Below, in pieces: positions 51,492-62,137 of a stretch of 64,000 bases of DNA. The notes beneath the pieces were generated by a model. The model was not told where the DNA came from and ran no database searches. It was given only the letters and a program-made list of their open reading frames with translations. This DNA is from Myxococcales bacterium (lineage in GTDB: Bacteria; Myxococcota_A; Polyangia; Polyangiales; Polyangiaceae). Every line of letters begins with the position of its first letter. Within the stretch, counting starts at the first letter, position 1. The stretch is taken from the NCBI GenBank assembly GCA_012514535.1, contig JAAZAA010000227.1:1-64000 (forward strand). The letters run 5' to 3'. A program made the translations under genes and the position numbers.

Positions 51492-51731
51492 CATCAGCGC
51501 TCGAGGGGGAGGAGCAGCGCTGAAGGGGACCAGCGCCCGAAGGCACGGCGCCCGAGAGCACGGCGCCCGACCGACGCGGCGCCCGAAAGCACGGGTCGTC
51601 GACTCGGGCACACTGCACCTCCGAAAGACTCCGGCGGAGCAGACGAGAACGGTCGCCGACCCGCGTCCCGTGGGAGCGCGTGTGGCGACCGTTGCGCGCG
51701 ACGTCGGAGCGCCGCGGGGCCCGAGCGGGGG

Positions 51732-52340
51732 TCAGTTGTTCCCGAAGAGGCTGTTGATCTTGGAGTCGAGGGCGACCGCGATCTTGTAGAGGCTCGAGAT
51801 CGAGGGGCTCGATTCGGCGCGCTCGATCTGGGACAGCAGGGAGATGCTGAGGCCCGTGCGGCGGCTCATCTGCTTGAGGGTGAGCTCCTGCTCCTTGCGC
51901 AGGCCGCGGATGGTGTCGCCGATGATCTTGTGGAGCTGCTCCTCGGGCGTGCGCGCGAGGCCCTTCTTCTTCATGACGCGGGAGAGCACGTCCCGGAACT
52001 CGTCGACGTTGAAGGGCTTCTTGATGTAGTCGACCGCGTCGAGCTTCATCGAGGCGACGGCGGTGTCGAGGTTCGGGTGAGCGGTGAAGATGACCACCGC
52101 GACGTCACTGTCGATGGAGCGGATGCGCTTGAGCACCTCGATGCCGTCCAGCTTGGGCATCATGAGATCGAGGATGATGACGTGAAAGGACCCCTGACGG
52201 ACCTCGTCCTCGACGAGGGTGGGATCGCTCACCGTGCGCACCTGGAACCCATCCTTCTCGAGGAGGGTCTGCATGTACTCACAGATTGCGGGGTCGTCGT
52301 CGACGATGAGGATTTGAATTGCAGGAACTTCGATGGCCAC
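51732..52340 (-). CDS. Response regulator receiver fused to XRE-type HTH
   Basis: Receiver: ILIVDDDPAICEYMQ, VIILDLMMPKLDGIEVL, VVIFTA, DYIKKPF; C-terminal LRKEQELTLKQMSRRTGLSISLLSQIERAESSPSISSLYKIAVAL. Confidence 0.92.
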   Translation of the reverse strand: MAIEVPAIQILIVDDDPAICEYMQTLLEKDGFQVRTVSDPTLVEDEVRQGSFHVIILDLMMPKLDGIEVLKRIRSIDSDVAVVIFTAHPNLDTAVASMKLDAVDYIKKPFNVDEFRDVLSRVMKKKGLARTPEEQLHKIIGDTIRGLRKEQELTLKQMSRRTGLSISLLSQIERAESSPSISSLYKIAVALDSKINSLFGNN

Positions 52341-52568
52341 AGTGGAACTCCTCCAGCTCGCTCGGGGGATAGAACGAGGGCGTCGTTTGCAGTGTAACTA
52401 CAATAACCCCACTGCCGTTACCGTGTCACTAGATTTCGTACGTGCCCCGGGCATTTTCTTTGTAAACCAAGGAAATTGCTCGCGATTTTCCCTGGCGTAG
52501 GGAGGGCGTCCGGGGGCCATTTTCGGCCGGTGCTCCGAGATGGGGGGCTCGGATGGGGCACAAACGGA

Positions 52569-52599
52569 AGCTGGGTCAGCTCAGTGAGCTGACCCAGCT
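52569..52599 (-). terminator. Perfect inverted repeat downstream of tRNA-Pro
   Basis: AGCTGGGTCAGCTCA G TGAGCTGACCCAGCT; on the minus strand followed by TCCGTTTGTG. Confidence 0.65.
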
Positions 52600-52612
52600 G
52601 TCGTCGGCTTTG

Positions 52613-52686
52613 TCGGGGCGGGCAGATTCGAACTGCCGACCTCACGGACCCGAACCGTGCGCGCTACCAAACTGCGCTACGCCCCG
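52613..52686 (-). tRNA. tRNA-Pro (CGG)
   Basis: Minus strand CGGGGCG TA GCGC...GCGC G CACGG-TTCGGGT-CCGTG ... GGCAG TTCGAAT CTGCC CGCCCCG A; CCA not encoded. Confidence 0.95.
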
Positions 52687-52826
52687 CCTTGCGGCTCCTG
52701 CCCCACAGAGACCGGTGAACCGGCGTCTGGGGGACGGGCCGCGGAGAATGGTGGGAGAGCGGGGCGGTGTCAAGCCGAGTTCGCCGGGCAACGCCTCGAA
52801 CTCGGCTCGAGCAGGACGCCCGCCCT

Positions 52827-53798
52827 TCACCCGCGGGCGCGCAGAGCGCTCACGAGCTCCGGGACGGCGGTGAACAGGTCGGCCACGAGCCCGTAGTCCG
52901 CCAGCTGGAAGATGGGCGCCTCCGGATCTTTGTTGATGGCCACGATCACCTTCGACCCCTTCATTCCGGCGATGTGCTGGATGGCCCCCGAGATCCCGAT
53001 GGCGATGTAGAGGGAGGGGGCAACGATCTTGCCAGTCTGACCGACCTGATAGTCGCCGGGGGCATACCCGGCGTCCACCGCGGCACGGCTCGCGCCGATG
53101 GCGGCGCCCAGAGCGTCCGCGAGGGGTTCGATGACCTCGAAGAATTTCTCCTTGAGGGCACGGCCGCCCGCCACGACGACGTTGGCCTCCGTGAGCTGGG
53201 GCCGCTCGGAGGTGACCGCGTCGAGGGAGACGTACTCGACGCGCGCGGCGGCGCCGCTCGGGGCCGCCTTGGCGACCTTCTCGATGGGTGAGGTGCTCCC
53301 GGAAGGCTCCGCGGCGGCGAACTCGCTCTGACGCGCGGTGGCTACCTGAATGGCGGTGGAGAGCTCGCAGTAGCCGTAGGCGTTGCCGGCGAACATGGGG
53401 CGCTTGTAGACGAGCTTCCCGCCCTCGGCGGCGACGTCGGCGCAATCCCCCGCGTAGGCGGCGTCGAGCCGGGCAGCGACCCGCGGCATCAGGTCCTTGC
53501 CGAAGGTGGTCGCGGTGGCGACGACGAGCTTGTAGCCCTTGCCGACCTCCGCCACGGTCGGGGCGAAGTGCTCGGCGACGTAGTGCGCGAGGCTCGCGTC
53601 CTCGCAGACGAGCACGCGTCCGGCGCCGAAGGTGGTGAGCTCCTGGGCTGCCGCGGCGGTGTTGGCGCCGAGCACGAGGACGTCGAAGCCGCCGCCCAGG
53701 GCGCCTTCGGCCTTTCGGGCCAGGGTGATGGCGGAGAGGGTGCTCTTGCGCAGGTTGCCGTCCTGATCGAGCTCCGCAACGACGAGTACGTTGGACAT
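52827..53798 (-). CDS. etfA: Electron transfer flavoprotein alpha subunit
   Basis: [91 protein letters not shown]. Confidence 0.97.
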   Translation of the reverse strand: MSNVLVVAELDQDGNLRKSTLSAITLARKAEGALGGGFDVLVLGANTAAAAQELTTFGAGRVLVCEDASLAHYVAEHFAPTVAEVGKGYKLVVATATTFGKDLMPRVAARLDAAYAGDCADVAAEGGKLVYKRPMFAGNAYGYCELSTAIQVATARQSEFAAAEPSGSTSPIEKVAKAAPSGAAARVEYVSLDAVTSERPQLTEANVVVAGGRALKEKFFEVIEPLADALGAAIGASRAAVDAGYAPGDYQVGQTGKIVAPSLYIAIGISGAIQHIAGMKGSKVIVAINKDPEAPIFQLADYGLVADLFTAVPELVSALRARG

Positions 53799-53826
53799 GG
53801 TGATCTCCTTTCGTTCGTCCGCGGCG

Positions 53827-54654
53827 TCAGAGAACGCGGGCTTCTTCCGTGAGTTTCTGCACGAGCTCGGCGACGTCCTTGACCTTGACGCCAGCGCTGC
53901 GCTTCGCAGGGAGCTCGAACTTCGTGTACTTCGTGGTGAGCGCGACGTCCGTCAGCTCGGACAGGGGGCGCACGGTGAGCGGCTTGCGCTTCGCCTGCAT
54001 GATGGCGGGGAGGGGGGCGAAGCGGACACCTTCGTTGTACTTGAAGGACGGATCCGTCAGGGAGGAGTACACGCCCTCCGGCGACACGATGCGGAGGTCG
54101 ACGGTGACGAGGCACGGCGGGCGGACGCGGAGGGAGAGCACACCTCCGTCCACCTCTCGCCCGACGAGGAGGCTGCCGTCCTGCTCTTGGCGCAGGGTCG
54201 CAGCGAAGGTCGCCATGGGCCAGTCGAGGAGCTCCGCGAGCATCTGCCCGACCTGATTGGAGTCTCCGTCCACCGTCTGCTTGCCCATGAGCACGACGTC
54301 CGGCTTCTCCTCCTCGACGAGTTTGCGCAGGGCGTGCGCCACGACGCGGCCGTCGAGATCGTCGTCTCCCGCCTCGACGCGGATCGCCCGATCCGCCCCC
54401 GTCGCGAGGGCCGAGCGCAGGGTCGTCTCCGCCTCCTTCGGGGCCATGGTGACGACGACCACCTCGCCCTCCCGCTTCTTCGGAGAGGCGCCGTTCTCGG
54501 TGAGGCGCAAAGCTGCCTCGAGGGCGTACTCGTCGAAGGGGTTGATCTTCCACTCGAGTCCGGAGGCGTCGATGGCGTCGCCGCCGCTCGAGACCTTGAT
54601 CCTGTTCGCGTTGTCCGGGTCGGCGACGCGCTTGACGGCGACGAGAATTTTCAC
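53827..54654 (-). CDS. etfB: Electron transfer flavoprotein beta subunit
   Basis: MKILVAVKRVADPDNANRIKV...NPFDEYALEAALRL...DVVLMGKQTVDGDSNQVGQMLAELL. Confidence 0.97.
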   Translation of the reverse strand: MKILVAVKRVADPDNANRIKVSSGGDAIDASGLEWKINPFDEYALEAALRLTENGASPKKREGEVVVVTMAPKEAETTLRSALATGADRAIRVEAGDDDLDGRVVAHALRKLVEEEKPDVVLMGKQTVDGDSNQVGQMLAELLDWPMATFAATLRQEQDGSLLVGREVDGGVLSLRVRPPCLVTVDLRIVSPEGVYSSLTDPSFKYNEGVRFAPLPAIMQAKRKPLTVRPLSELTDVALTTKYTKFELPAKRSAGVKVKDVAELVQKLTEEARVL

Positions 54655-55172
54655 GGCTTACCTCCGATGTTCACCAAGTACCTCCTGGTTGCGACCTCTG
54701 CGGGGCCGGGAGAAGCCCGCCCCCACGAGGGGCATCAAGTAAGCAACGTAGGCGCCCGTCACGCCGCGTCAAGGACCCAAGTGGTTGTAAATAGAAGAGA
54801 TCAGGCACATTGCAGGCCCGCGCGCCGTGTCTCTGGGCTGCGCGCCCGTGTCTCTCCTCTGGTCAGCGATGGGTCAGCGACCGGGTGCGGCCGCCCTGGT
54901 TCCCCGGGGCGAGATTCAGGGGACGCCATGAGGGCGCTGCAGGAGTGAGCGCTTCGTTCCCGACTCTCCGAGCACCCGTGAGGCTCCGGGGAGAAGGGGC
55001 GCGAGCCGCGGAGGGGGCTCCGGAGGTGCGTCGCTGATTTCGCGGCGGAAATTGCGGCGCGCTCATGCTCCGGCCGGCAAGCCTTTGCTATGAAGGCCGC
55101 ACCTTCCGCCCTCCCCCGAGTCGGTCACGAGGATCGGCCTCTCCGGGAGGCGCTTCTCCGGTGCAAGTCCCC

Positions 55173-56780
55173 ATGCCCCTTCGCACAGATTTTTTGGTCC
55201 TCGGGAGCGGTGTCGCTGGCCTGTCCTTCGCTCTACGAGCGGCCCGTCACGGTCACGTCACGGTCGCCACCAAGCGGGCCGCGGAAGAGTCCGCCACGAA
55301 CTGGGCGCAGGGGGGGGTGGCCGCCGTGCTCGATCCCGGAGACTCCTACGAGAAACACGCCGCCGACACCCACGCCGCGGGGGCGGGGCTGTGCCGCCCC
55401 GAGGCCGTCGATCTCTGCGTGCGTCGGGGACCCGAGGTGCTCCGCTGGCTCATCGACCTCGGAGCGCAGTTCAGCTCGAAGCGCTCCGGTGAACTCGATT
55501 TGGGGCGTGAGGGAGGACACAGCGAGCGCCGCGTCGCCCACGCGGGGGACGTCACCGGGGCGGAGATCGAGCGGGCCCTGCTCGAGGCCGTCGCCGCGGA
55601 GCCGAACATCGAGCTCTTGCCGTGGCACATGGGCGTCGATCTCATCACCCACGGCCGCCTGGGGAAGCCCGACGAGTGCGTCGGCGCTTACATCCTCGAC
55701 GAAGAGTCGGGGGAGGTGCACACGTGCCTGGCGCGCGCCACGATCCTCGCCACGGGCGGCGCGGGGAAGGTTTACCTCTACACCTCGAACCCGGACGTCG
55801 CGACGGGCGACGGCGTCGCCATGGCCTACCGAGCCGGGGCCGAGGTGGCGAACATGGAGTTCTTCCAGTTCCACCCCACGGTCCTCTACGAGCCGCGCGC
55901 GAAGAGCTTTCTCATCAGTGAGGCGCTGCGGGGTGAAGGCGCCGTGCTGCGTCTCCCCAACGGCGAGGCCTTCATGGAGCGACACCACCCCATGGGCGAT
56001 CTCGCTCCCCGCGACGTCGTCGCGCGCGCCATCGACTACGAGATGAAGCGGAGCGGCTACGAGTACGTGTGGCTCGACATCACCGAGCGCCCCGCGAGCT
56101 TCGTGCGAGAGCGGTTCCCCACGATCCTGAGCACCTGCGCGCGCTACGGGATCGACATCACCACCACCCCGATCCCCGTGGTCCCGGCGGCGCACTACAT
56201 GTGCGGAGGGGTCAGCTCGGACCTGTGGGGACGCACGAGCCTGCCCGGTCTCTGGGTCGTCGGCGAAGCCGCGTGTACGGGGCTGCACGGCGCCAACCGC
56301 CTGGCTTCGAACTCGCTGCTCGAAGGGCTCGTCTTCGGTGAGCGCGCTGCCACCAAGCTGGAGTCGCAAATCAAGGCATTGCGGGAGCGCCCCTGGCCGG
56401 ACGTGAAGGGCTGGGAGACGGGATCGGCTTGTCCCAGCGACGAGGCGGTCATCGTGACCCAGAACTGGGACGAGATCCGGCGCCTCATGTGGAACTACGT
56501 CGGCATCGTGCGCAGCGACAGCCGGCTGCGCCGGGCGGCGCGGCGCGTCGCCCTGCTCGAGGAGGAGATCCACGAGTACTACTGGAAGCACCTGGTGACC
56601 CGCGACTTGCTCGAGCTGCGCAACATCCAGACCGTGGCGGAGCTGATCATCGCCTCCGCGGCCAGCCGCAGGGAGAGCCGTGGACTCCATTTCACCATGG
56701 ACCATCAGGTCACCCGCCCCGAGTTGGCGAGGGATACGGTCGCCAAGCGTGGCGTGCCCCCGCATCTTCGGGGAGCCTGA
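55173..56780 (+). CDS. nadB: L-aspartate oxidase
   Basis: FLVLGSGVAGLSFALRAARHG, WAQGGVAAV, GGAGKVYLYTSNP, EFFQFHPT, GGVSSDLWGRTSLPGLWVVGEAACTGLHGANRLASNSLLEGLVFG. Confidence 0.97.
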   Translation: MPLRTDFLVLGSGVAGLSFALRAARHGHVTVATKRAAEESATNWAQGGVAAVLDPGDSYEKHAADTHAAGAGLCRPEAVDLCVRRGPEVLRWLIDLGAQFSSKRSGELDLGREGGHSERRVAHAGDVTGAEIERALLEAVAAEPNIELLPWHMGVDLITHGRLGKPDECVGAYILDEESGEVHTCLARATILATGGAGKVYLYTSNPDVATGDGVAMAYRAGAEVANMEFFQFHPTVLYEPRAKSFLISEALRGEGAVLRLPNGEAFMERHHPMGDLAPRDVVARAIDYEMKRSGYEYVWLDITERPASFVRERFPTILSTCARYGIDITTTPIPVVPAAHYMCGGVSSDLWGRTSLPGLWVVGEAACTGLHGANRLASNSLLEGLVFGERAATKLESQIKALRERPWPDVKGWETGSACPSDEAVIVTQNWDEIRRLMWNYVGIVRSDSRLRRAARRVALLEEEIHEYYWKHLVTRDLLELRNIQTVAELIIASAASRRESRGLHFTMDHQVTRPELARDTVAKRGVPPHLRGA

Positions 56781-56784
56781 CACC

Positions 56785-57681
56785 ATGAAGGGGAGGAAGG
56801 GTGCGTTCGGTTACCCCGAGGCCTTCGGGTGGTCGTTTCTGGCCCTGGCGGGGTTGCTGCTCAGCGCTCATGGGCTAGCCGCTCTCCGTCCCGGGTTCAC
56901 CGAGGACCTGGTCAGCCTCGGCACCCTCAGCGCCGCGGTGTACCTGCTCTTCGCCGCCCTCCTCCTCGGCGTCTACGGACCGCAGACGCTCCCCGAGCCT
57001 CGGAGCTCCGCCCCCCCGGACAGCTCGACCCGGCGCCTCCGGGGCGACGGACGGCTCCTGCAGGTGCTCGGGCTCCGTGGGACGCACCCTCTCCTGGCGC
57101 TCCTGGGTCTCGGCCTCGGCGTGATCGCTCAGATCCCGGCGGACACCGTGCGGCAGCTCGTGGAGCTGTGGACCCCCATGAGCGAGGAGGAGACCCTGAA
57201 GCGAGCTGCCCTGCTCACCTCCGAGACTCAGCTCCAGGCCGTCATGATGGTGGTGGTCGCGGCGTGTCTGGTCCCGGTCGCCGAGGAGATATTCTTTCGG
57301 GGAGCGCTGTTCGGCGCGCTGACGCGCTCCGGGCGTCGCGGGGTGGGGGCCGCCGTGGTCACCAGCATCGCGTTCACCATCAGCCACGCAGATCCGCGCC
57401 TTTGGGCGCCCATCGGGGTCGTGGCTGCGATGGCTGGCTACCTTCGGTTGGTGTCCGGCTCCTTGTTTCCTTGCCTCGCCCTCCACGTAGGCTTCAATTC
57501 GGTGACCGTCGTCGGGGCAGCCAGCGGCTGGGTCCGCCCCTACGAGGGCATCCAGACGCCCATCTCCGTGGTGATCGGAGGTTGGTTGTTCGCCGCCGCC
57601 CTCCTGGTCACGGTGGGTTGGTTGGCCCACGGCAGCGAGAGGGCTGCTCGCAGTCGCAGCGAAGACGAAAATGACCGCTGA
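56785..57681 (+). CDS. CPBP-family intramembrane (CAAX-like) metalloprotease
   Basis: Multiple TM helices; EEIFFRGALFGAL, AFTISHADP and ALHVGFNS motifs. Confidence 0.88.
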   Translation: MKGRKGAFGYPEAFGWSFLALAGLLLSAHGLAALRPGFTEDLVSLGTLSAAVYLLFAALLLGVYGPQTLPEPRSSAPPDSSTRRLRGDGRLLQVLGLRGTHPLLALLGLGLGVIAQIPADTVRQLVELWTPMSEEETLKRAALLTSETQLQAVMMVVVAACLVPVAEEIFFRGALFGALTRSGRRGVGAAVVTSIAFTISHADPRLWAPIGVVAAMAGYLRLVSGSLFPCLALHVGFNSVTVVGAASGWVRPYEGIQTPISVVIGGWLFAAALLVTVGWLAHGSERAARSRSEDENDR

Positions 57682-57735
57682 ACTCCCCATCCCACGGCCC
57701 GCGGCTCCCCGTCGCTGGTTCCTTCGGAGGCCCCG

Positions 57736-58878
57736 ATGAGGATCGCCCTGTGTCTGACCGGCGGGGGTCCCACGGGGGCCATGTTCCAGATCGGCGCCCT
57801 CGCCGCCCTGGAGGACGCCATCGAGGGCCTCGTCGCCCACGAGCTCGACCTGTATGTGGGCACGTCGAGCGGCGCGAGCGTCGCCGCCACCCTCGCCGGG
57901 GGGCGCCCCGTGCAGCGGGTGTACCGAGCGTTCCTCGATCCCGCGGACGTGTACTTCAGCCTCGAGCGCAAGCACCTGATGCGCGTGGACCTGGCCGAGT
58001 GGCGCCGCACCCTGGTCACCGCCTGGGGAGCGCTGCGCCAGGCCATGGCGAGTCTCTGGGCGCAGCCGCCGATCGCGACGGGGGCGCTGCGGGAAGAGCT
58101 CGAGCGCCTCGAAGACTCCATGCCCGCGGGGTTTCTGACCCTGGACGCCTACGAGCGCTTCCTCGAGGACTTCTTCGTGCGCCGCGGCGTGCCCAACAAC
58201 TTCCACGGCATGCCGCGCCCGCTCATCGTCCTCGCCCACGATCTCGACAGCGGGGCGGAGGTGCAGTTCGGGGCGCCCGGCTGGGACTCGATCACCGTCA
58301 CCCGTGCCTGCATCGCCAGCTCCGCGCTGCCGCCGTTCTTCTCGCCGGTCCGCATCGGAGAGCGCCACTACATCGATCCGGGCGCGGCGCCCGTGTCGCA
58401 TTTCCGCGTGGCTCTCGACCGGGGCGCGGACGTCATCATCGCGATCAACCCCATGGTGCCCGTGAGCGCCGCCACCGTCCCGACGGGCCATGGGCGCGGC
58501 TCGAGCGTCCGCGACAAGGGGCTGCTCTGGGTCTCCAACCAGTCTCTCCGCATCGGCGTGCACCACGCGGTGCACGCGGCGCTGGCCCTGCACCGCGTGG
58601 CCGAGCAGGCGACGCTGTTGTTGGTGGAGCCCGAGCCCGAGCAGGGGCAGCTGTTCATGTACAATCCGTCCAGCTACGAGTCGCGGCGTCGGGTGCTCGA
58701 GTACGCGTACCGCTCGACCCGCGCCCTGGTCGACGAGTGGTTCGCGGATCCGGACTCAGCGCTCGTGCGCGCCGGCTTCCGCCCCAACCCGAGCGCGGAG
58801 CCCGTCGCGCCCAGCGTGCGTCCGCCCGCGCTCCCCGCCGACGGGCCTCCCGCCGCCTTCTCCTGGGGAGGGCCCTGA
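57736..58878 (+). CDS. Patatin-like phospholipase family protein
   Basis: GGGPTGAMFQIGAL oxyanion loop, GTSSGA (GxSxG), catalytic DPGA. Confidence 0.9.
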   Translation: MRIALCLTGGGPTGAMFQIGALAALEDAIEGLVAHELDLYVGTSSGASVAATLAGGRPVQRVYRAFLDPADVYFSLERKHLMRVDLAEWRRTLVTAWGALRQAMASLWAQPPIATGALREELERLEDSMPAGFLTLDAYERFLEDFFVRRGVPNNFHGMPRPLIVLAHDLDSGAEVQFGAPGWDSITVTRACIASSALPPFFSPVRIGERHYIDPGAAPVSHFRVALDRGADVIIAINPMVPVSAATVPTGHGRGSSVRDKGLLWVSNQSLRIGVHHAVHAALALHRVAEQATLLLVEPEPEQGQLFMYNPSSYESRRRVLEYAYRSTRALVDEWFADPDSALVRAGFRPNPSAEPVAPSVRPPALPADGPPAAFSWGGP

Positions 58879-59393
58879 TGGTGGAGCGTCGTGTCCCCCG
58901 CTCGTCGGCGCTCGCGCCGCTCTTGGTGGGGCTCGCGCTCTTTCTCGCCGCCTGCAACGAGCCCTATCGCATCGGCGAGTACGTCTGGGTCGAGTGGGAG
59001 GAGGGGGCCTACTACCCGGCGTACATCATCCAGAGAAAGAGCGCGACCCGGTACCGCGTGCACTTCGAGGGATACGAGAGCCGCTGGGACGAAGACGTCA
59101 CCCTCGATCGGATCCGTGGGCGCGTTGACGGTCCCGCCTCCGCGCCGCCTCCCCCGAAGAAGGTGCAGCGCAGCCGCGGACAGACCGGGAAGGGCCCCGA
59201 TGGCAGGCCCATCGCCCCTCCGCTCAGCGCCTTCAGCGAGGGGGACCGGGTGCGGGTCCGTTGGCGGGGATCGATCTACTCGGCGACCGTGATCGGGGTC
59301 GTCAAGTCCGATCAGATCCTCGTCCACTACGACGGCCTCGAGAACGCCTGGGACGAGATCGTCACCCTCGATCGAATCGTGAGCAAACTCTGA
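58878..59393 (+). CDS. Lipoprotein with two tudor-knot/chromo-like repeats
   Basis: Lipobox LLVGLALFLAACNEP; repeats EYVWVEWEEGAYYPAYIIQRKSATRYRVHFEGYESRWDEDVTLDRI and DRVRVRWRGSIYSATVIGVVKSDQILVHYDGLENAWDEIVTLDRI; start overlaps the patatin stop (TGATG). Confidence 0.75.
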   Translation: MVERRVPRSSALAPLLVGLALFLAACNEPYRIGEYVWVEWEEGAYYPAYIIQRKSATRYRVHFEGYESRWDEDVTLDRIRGRVDGPASAPPPPKKVQRSRGQTGKGPDGRPIAPPLSAFSEGDRVRVRWRGSIYSATVIGVVKSDQILVHYDGLENAWDEIVTLDRIVSKL

Positions 59394-59579
59394 TTGCCGG
59401 GGCGCACGCAGGACGCTGGGGTCCCGTCGAGCCCGGGCGCCGCTTCGAGAGGCGTCCGGACGCGTGGCCCGACGTCGAGCCGGGATCCGGGCGCTCCGAG
59501 GCCGCTCGAGGATCGAATTCCGCTCATCGAGGCGCGCAGAGGTCTCCTCGCGGCGGGGGCCCGCTGCTAATCTGTCGTC

Positions 59580-60113
59580 GTGACGGACGATCTTTCGACG
59601 AGGCTCGCGGCCAACCTGAAGCGCCTGCGAGATGGTCGGGGCCTCAGCCAGCAGGCCCTCGCGGATCTGAGCGGGGTGCCTCGGCCGACGGTCGCCCACC
59701 TGGAGTCGGGGCAGTCGAACCCGACCCTCGCCGTCGTCTCGAAGCTCGCGCGCTCCCTGGGGGTCACCTTGGATGGCTTGATCGAGCCCGCCCGGTCCGA
59801 GGTGCGGGTCCTGGAGGCCGGTGAGCTCCGGGTGGAGCGGCGCGGCAAGGCCAAGCGCACCCACCTCGTGCCCGAGGGGGCGGGGATGGTCGCGGAGCGG
59901 ATCGAGCTGCGGCCGGGCGGGAGCTGCAGCTTGGAGGCGGCTCGAGGCTCCATGTCTCTGCTCGCTTGCGAGCGGGGGGAGCTGGTGCTGAGCGAAGGCG
60001 AGCAGCGCGCCGTCCTCAAGCCGGAACGGGCTGCCCTGGTGTGGGGGACCGTGCAGTGTTCGAGCCCGGGAGGGGGCATCGGTTACTGCATTGGCGGATT
60101 GCCTTCCCTCTGA
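59580..60113 (+). CDS. XRE-family regulator with cupin-like C-terminal domain
   Basis: [61 protein letters not shown]-terminal cupin-like segment. Confidence 0.85.
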   Translation: MTDDLSTRLAANLKRLRDGRGLSQQALADLSGVPRPTVAHLESGQSNPTLAVVSKLARSLGVTLDGLIEPARSEVRVLEAGELRVERRGKAKRTHLVPEGAGMVAERIELRPGGSCSLEAARGSMSLLACERGELVLSEGEQRAVLKPERAALVWGTVQCSSPGGGIGYCIGGLPSL

Positions 60114-60161
60114 ATTTCCTTGCGCGGGGGGGCGGCCCCACGGTAGCGAGAGCCGGCCCCT

Positions 60162-61979
60162 ATGCCCCAACTCCGACACGACCTCCGTAACGTCGCCATC
60201 ATCGCACACGTCGACCACGGCAAAACCACCCTCGTCGACGCGATGCTGAGACAGACGGGGGTCTTCAGGACCAACGAGATCGTCGAAGATCGCGTGCTCG
60301 ACTCCAACGATCTCGAGCGTGAGCGGGGCATCACGATCCTCGCGAAGCACTGCAGCGTCGTCTACGGCACGACCACCGTCAACATCATCGACACGCCGGG
60401 CCACGCGGATTTCGGCGGTGAGGTGGAGCGAACGCTCAAGATGGCCGACGGCGTGATCCTGCTCGTCGACTCCGCGGAGGGGCCCTTGCCCCAGACGCGC
60501 TTCGTGCTCGGTAAAGCCATCGAGCTCGGCCTGCCCATCATCGTCGTGGTGAACAAGATCGATCGCCACGACGCGCGCCCGGACGAGGTGCTCAGCGAGA
60601 CGTTCGATCTCTTCTGCGAGCTCGAGGCCTCCGACGCCCAAGCCGACTTCCCCGTGCTGTACGCGATCGGCAAGGAGGGCATGGCGAAGCGAGAGCTGGA
60701 GCACGAAGGAAACGGTCTCGGGCCCCTCTTCGAGACGATCCTCGAGCGCGTGCCGCCGCCGGAGGTCGCCATCGACGAGCCCCTGCAGTTCCTCGTGCAC
60801 AACATCGAGCACGACGAGTACGTGGGGCGACTCGCCGTCGGGCGGGTGCGGCGCGGCGCCATCCAGGTCGGTTCGACGGTGGCGTGGATGGGCGAGAAGG
60901 GGACCTCTCCGGCGCGCCTCAGCGCCGTGTATCGCTACGAGGGGACCAAGCGGGTCAAGGTCGACCGCGTCGAGGCGGGCGACATCGTCGCGGTGGCGGG
61001 TCTCGACGAGGTGCAGATCGGAGACACCCTGGCGGATCCCGCCAAGCCCGAGGCGTTACCGCGCATCGAGGTCGAGGAGCCCACCATCAAGGTGCGCTTC
61101 GTCGTGAGCAACTCGCCCTTCGCGGGCAAGGTTGGCAAGTGGGTCACGTCCCGGCACATCAAGGAGCGCCTCGAGAAGGAGGCGCGGCGTAATTTGGCCC
61201 TGCGCGTCGAGACGACGCCCGAGCCCGACACGTTCATCGTCTACGGCCGGGGGGAGCTCATGCTGGCGGTGCTCGCGGAGACGATGCGCCGCGAAGGCTA
61301 CGAGTTCGCCATGGGCATGCCCGAGGTGGTCGTGCGGGACATCGACGGGACGAAGTCCGAGCCGGTCGAGCGCGTCGTCATCGACGTGCCCGAGGAGTAC
61401 GTCGGGGCGGTCACGACGCGCCTCGGTGAGCGCCGCGGCCAGATGACGAAGATGCAGTCCCTCGGCTCCGGGCGCTCCCGCCTGGAGTTTCGCGTCCCCT
61501 CCCGGGGGCTCATCGGCTTCCGGTCCCAGTTCTTGACGGACACGCGCGGCCTGGGCCTGCTCAACACGCTCTTCGACGGCTGGGAGCCCTACGCGGGGCC
61601 GATGCTGCGGCGCCCTGGCGGGGCCTTGGTGGCGGATCGTGCGGGCACGACCACGCCCTACGCGCTCTTCCACCTGCAGCCGCGGGGCGTGCTGTTCGTG
61701 GGCGCGGGCACGGACGTCTACGAAGGGATGATCGTCGGCGAGCACAACCGCGCCAACGACCTCGACGTGAACGTGACCCGCGAGAAGAAGCTCACGAACA
61801 TCCGCGCCGCGGGCCGCGACGAGAACGTGGTCCTGACCCCGCCGCGGGCGCTCACCATCGACACCGCCCTCGAGTGGATCGATCGGGACGAGCTCCTGGA
61901 GATCACCCCGGACGCGATCCGTGTCCGCAAGCGGGTGCTCGCTTGCAATCGGCGCCCCCGTCGCGACGAAGAGAAGTGA
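60162..61979 (+). CDS. typA: Translational GTPase TypA/BipA
   Basis: [53 protein letters not shown]-terminal [27 protein letters not shown]. Confidence 0.97.
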   Translation: MPQLRHDLRNVAIIAHVDHGKTTLVDAMLRQTGVFRTNEIVEDRVLDSNDLERERGITILAKHCSVVYGTTTVNIIDTPGHADFGGEVERTLKMADGVILLVDSAEGPLPQTRFVLGKAIELGLPIIVVVNKIDRHDARPDEVLSETFDLFCELEASDAQADFPVLYAIGKEGMAKRELEHEGNGLGPLFETILERVPPPEVAIDEPLQFLVHNIEHDEYVGRLAVGRVRRGAIQVGSTVAWMGEKGTSPARLSAVYRYEGTKRVKVDRVEAGDIVAVAGLDEVQIGDTLADPAKPEALPRIEVEEPTIKVRFVVSNSPFAGKVGKWVTSRHIKERLEKEARRNLALRVETTPEPDTFIVYGRGELMLAVLAETMRREGYEFAMGMPEVVVRDIDGTKSEPVERVVIDVPEEYVGAVTTRLGERRGQMTKMQSLGSGRSRLEFRVPSRGLIGFRSQFLTDTRGLGLLNTLFDGWEPYAGPMLRRPGGALVADRAGTTTPYALFHLQPRGVLFVGAGTDVYEGMIVGEHNRANDLDVNVTREKKLTNIRAAGRDENVVLTPPRALTIDTALEWIDRDELLEITPDAIRVRKRVLACNRRPRRDEEK

Positions 61980-62028
61980 CGCGGACGACCCGGACGCCGC
62001 CCTCGCCGTGAGTTCGCCGGGGGCGGCC

Positions 62029-62074
62029 GGGTGGTCGTCGGCTGGGTGGTCGTCGGTTGGGTGGTCGTCGGGCT
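62029..62074. repeat. 15-16-bp tandem repeat (gggtggtcgtcggct), 3 copies plus decayed copies
   Basis: Read directly between convergent typA and hflX. Confidence 0.85.
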
Positions 62075-62137
62075 GGGTGCTTTGCCAGCTGGGCGGTCCC
62101 GGGCTGGGTGCTCCGCCAGCTCTCCCGGGTGGTCGGC

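Noticed and set aside
55090-55172. Possible riboswitch upstream of nadB (ccggtgcaagtccc resembles a cobalamin-element fragment)
   Set aside because: Only a short string match; no B12-box or plausible multi-helix fold found by eye.
57750-59393. Single 547-aa ORF in the +3 frame spanning the patatin gene
   Set aside because: Only the last 172 codons (58878..59393) look coding; the upstream part is the out-of-frame shadow of the patatin gene.
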